From positions 23,454,450-23,518,449 of the forward strand of contig NC_134029.1 in assembly GCF_964204645.1 (NCBI RefSeq): a DNA stretch of 64,000 nucleotides, given 5' to 3'. A program made the position numbers and the translations under genes. This document shows positions 62,893 through 64,000 of the stretch, piece by piece. The notes under the pieces were generated by a model that saw only the letters and a list, made by a program, of their open reading frames with translations, was not told the DNA's origin and did no database searches. Each line of letters begins with the position of its first letter. The stretch's first letter is position 1. Origin of the DNA: Tubulanus polymorphus (lineage: Eukaryota > Nemertea > Palaeonemertea > Tubulaniformes > Tubulanidae).

Positions 62893-64000
62893 TCAGAAAT
62901 TGATGATCGGAAGACGACGATGTTTCAACCATTGATCGAACAGTTCCTCGTAAGAACCGAGTACGTCGCGAATAACGAAACGAAACGCTTGTTGCACTGG
63001 TTCCGTGCACATTTCTAATACGGAAAAAGACTGCGATAGTAAACAAACATATTCTTTCAGATGAGCGGTATTTTTCAGATCGTCGTGGCAATATTTCGTC
63101 AGGCTCCGCAGCGTTTTTTCAACCTCTTTGTCGCCGCAAAACAGTTTTTGAGCGTAGCAATTCAGCGTTAGGTACCAGTCCTGAAGAGCGTTCGATCGGG
63201 AAGTGCTTTCATCCATGAATAAATCGCTGTAATATTGCGACGATATGTTGTCCATTTTCGTCCTCTGTTCGCTGTAACAAATTGGCAGTTCATCGAACGC
63301 TGCGTATTTCCGATAGAACGTCAACATTTTTTCCTTTTCGATTTTCTTCACTTTTTCCGATGTCACTCGGTTCTGGTCGTGTTTGACGAGTAGACCTTCT
63401 GTTTTATTCTCAGAAATGAACGTGCTCAGTTTCTCCGTTGACTCGACCGGTGTCACCGAGTTCTCGGGTACTTTCGAAGCGGCTATTGTTTTTATTTGCT
63501 GATTCACAGTTTGCCAAATCTGAAGCCGTCTTTCTCGATGTTTCCTCACTTCCAGCCCTGTGAAATTTTGCCTTCGAGGGGTTTGTTTATTCGAACTAGT
63601 CCCCGCCGACAACAAATCGTCCCAAGTCTCAACTACAGAAATATTCGAAGGTTCCCGATCAAGCCGCTTCAAAAAACGAGGCGTTCTAGGGCTTATTCTC
63701 GACTTGGATATCTTATAACCGGTAGTTGCACCGACAGTAGAGCCTATAGTTCTCCGTCGATGAAACTGGCTGCCATAACTCATCATCTCGCGTCCATAGA
63801 CCTTCGAGATTCGCAGTGACATGACATCCTCACTACTCAACGGTCGCCGCGATCGTAAATCCTTTACTTTCATGTTATGTATCGACACTAGAATCGTATT
63901 TATGTATTTCAATTTCGTTTTCCAATTCGTCCGTTTTCTATCGTCGCCATCGAAAACTTCGCAAGTCATCAATGATAACGATTCGTGTTCCAGCACATTT
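62893..64000 (-). CDS. Unrecognised protein, C-terminal part (runs off the window)
   Basis: One open frame of at least 368 codons is open to the window edge, so the N-terminus is missing. The visible part has a basic, serine- and arginine-rich first half (SQFHRRRTIGSTVG, SRISPRTPRFLKRLDREPSN, GLEVRKHRERRLQIWQTVNQ) and a more ordered, helical second half (KVKKIEKEKMLTFYRKYAAF, LQDWYLTLNCYAQKLFCGDK, VEKTLRSLTKYCHDDLKNTA, FVIRDVLGSYEELFDQWLKH). It has no signal peptide or membrane segment and no zinc-finger pattern. Codon use is ordinary and there are no low-complexity runs, so it is very likely a real gene. I do not recognise the family; axonemal or cytoskeletal scaffold proteins have this kind of composition, but that is a guess. 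A 1.1-kb uninterrupted last exon is unusually long for this window. Confidence 0.75.
   Translation of the reverse strand, partial: NVLEHESLSLMTCEVFDGDDRKRTNWKTKLKYINTILVSIHNMKVKDLRSRRPLSSEDVMSLRISKVYGREMMSYGSQFHRRRTIGSTVGATTGYKISKSRISPRTPRFLKRLDREPSNISVVETWDDLLSAGTSSNKQTPRRQNFTGLEVRKHRERRLQIWQTVNQQIKTIAASKVPENSVTPVESTEKLSTFISENKTEGLLVKHDQNRVTSEKVKKIEKEKMLTFYRKYAAFDELPICYSEQRTKMDNISSQYYSDLFMDESTSRSNALQDWYLTLNCYAQKLFCGDKEVEKTLRSLTKYCHDDLKNTAHLKEYVCLLSQSFSVLEMCTEPVQQAFRFVIRDVLGSYEELFDQWLKHRRLPIINF

Noticed and set aside
63496-63819. 107-codon plus-strand frame
   Set aside because: It is a shadow of the unrecognised minus-strand coding exon.

Overview
This window is nuclear DNA from an animal. 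Its genes are split by GT-AG introns (and one apparent GC-AG intron), intergenic DNA is AT-rich, long (TA)n and (CT)n arrays occur, and short non-autonomous DNA transposons are scattered through introns. The gene set (MICU3-type EF-hand protein, class A peptide-type GPCR, gamma-glutamyl hydrolase, CLN5, Rab11-FIP) is bilaterian. Invertebrate-style intron lengths and the repeat families suggest a lophotrochozoan such as a mollusc, annelid or brachiopod. That placement is inference; the sequence does not prove it.

Layout. 1-8.7 kb (+): the 3' half of a MICU3-like mitochondrial calcium-uptake regulator, whose confident exons lie at 6327-8299, with a candidate upstream exon at 2726-2842 and a duplicated 18-nt microexon candidate. 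A 44-bp minisatellite (1.85-2.44 kb) and two copies of one MITE family lie in this region. 9.5-9.75 kb (-): a terminal coding exon of an unrecognised protein, tail to tail with MICU3. 9.75-21 kb: no recognisable gene, but palindromes, (CT)n/(CCCT)n and a 300-bp (TA)n array. 21.5-46.9 kb (-): a two-exon class A GPCR split at the DRY-equivalent position by a 24.2-kb intron. 48.3-51.75 kb (+): gamma-glutamyl hydrolase (GGH). 52.1-54.3 kb (+): CLN5. 56.6-61.6 kb (-): a Rab11-family interacting protein with C2, an inserted TIG/IPT domain and a C-terminal Rab11-binding coiled coil. 62.9-64 kb (-): the 3' end of an unrecognised protein that runs off the window.

How the genes relate. There is no operon-like organisation. 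GGH and CLN5 are adjacent on the same strand and both belong to families that act in lysosomes; the Rab11-FIP acts in recycling endosomes and membrane traffic. This may be chance neighbourhood. The reading frames of GGH, CLN5, GPCR and Rab11-FIP were reconstructed exon by exon; splice phases match and each gives one uninterrupted frame (344, 322, 384 and 644 residues).

Most interesting: the C2-TIG-FIP architecture (a Sec5-like TIG domain inside a Rab11 effector); the GC-AG intron and unusual C-terminal extension of GGH; a perfect 10-bp hairpin six bases before the CLN5 start codon; a tandemly duplicated in-frame 18-nt microexon candidate in MICU3; the GPCR with DRL and NTFMC in place of DRY and NPxxY; and an intact piggyBac-type MITE with TTAA duplications in a Rab11-FIP intron.
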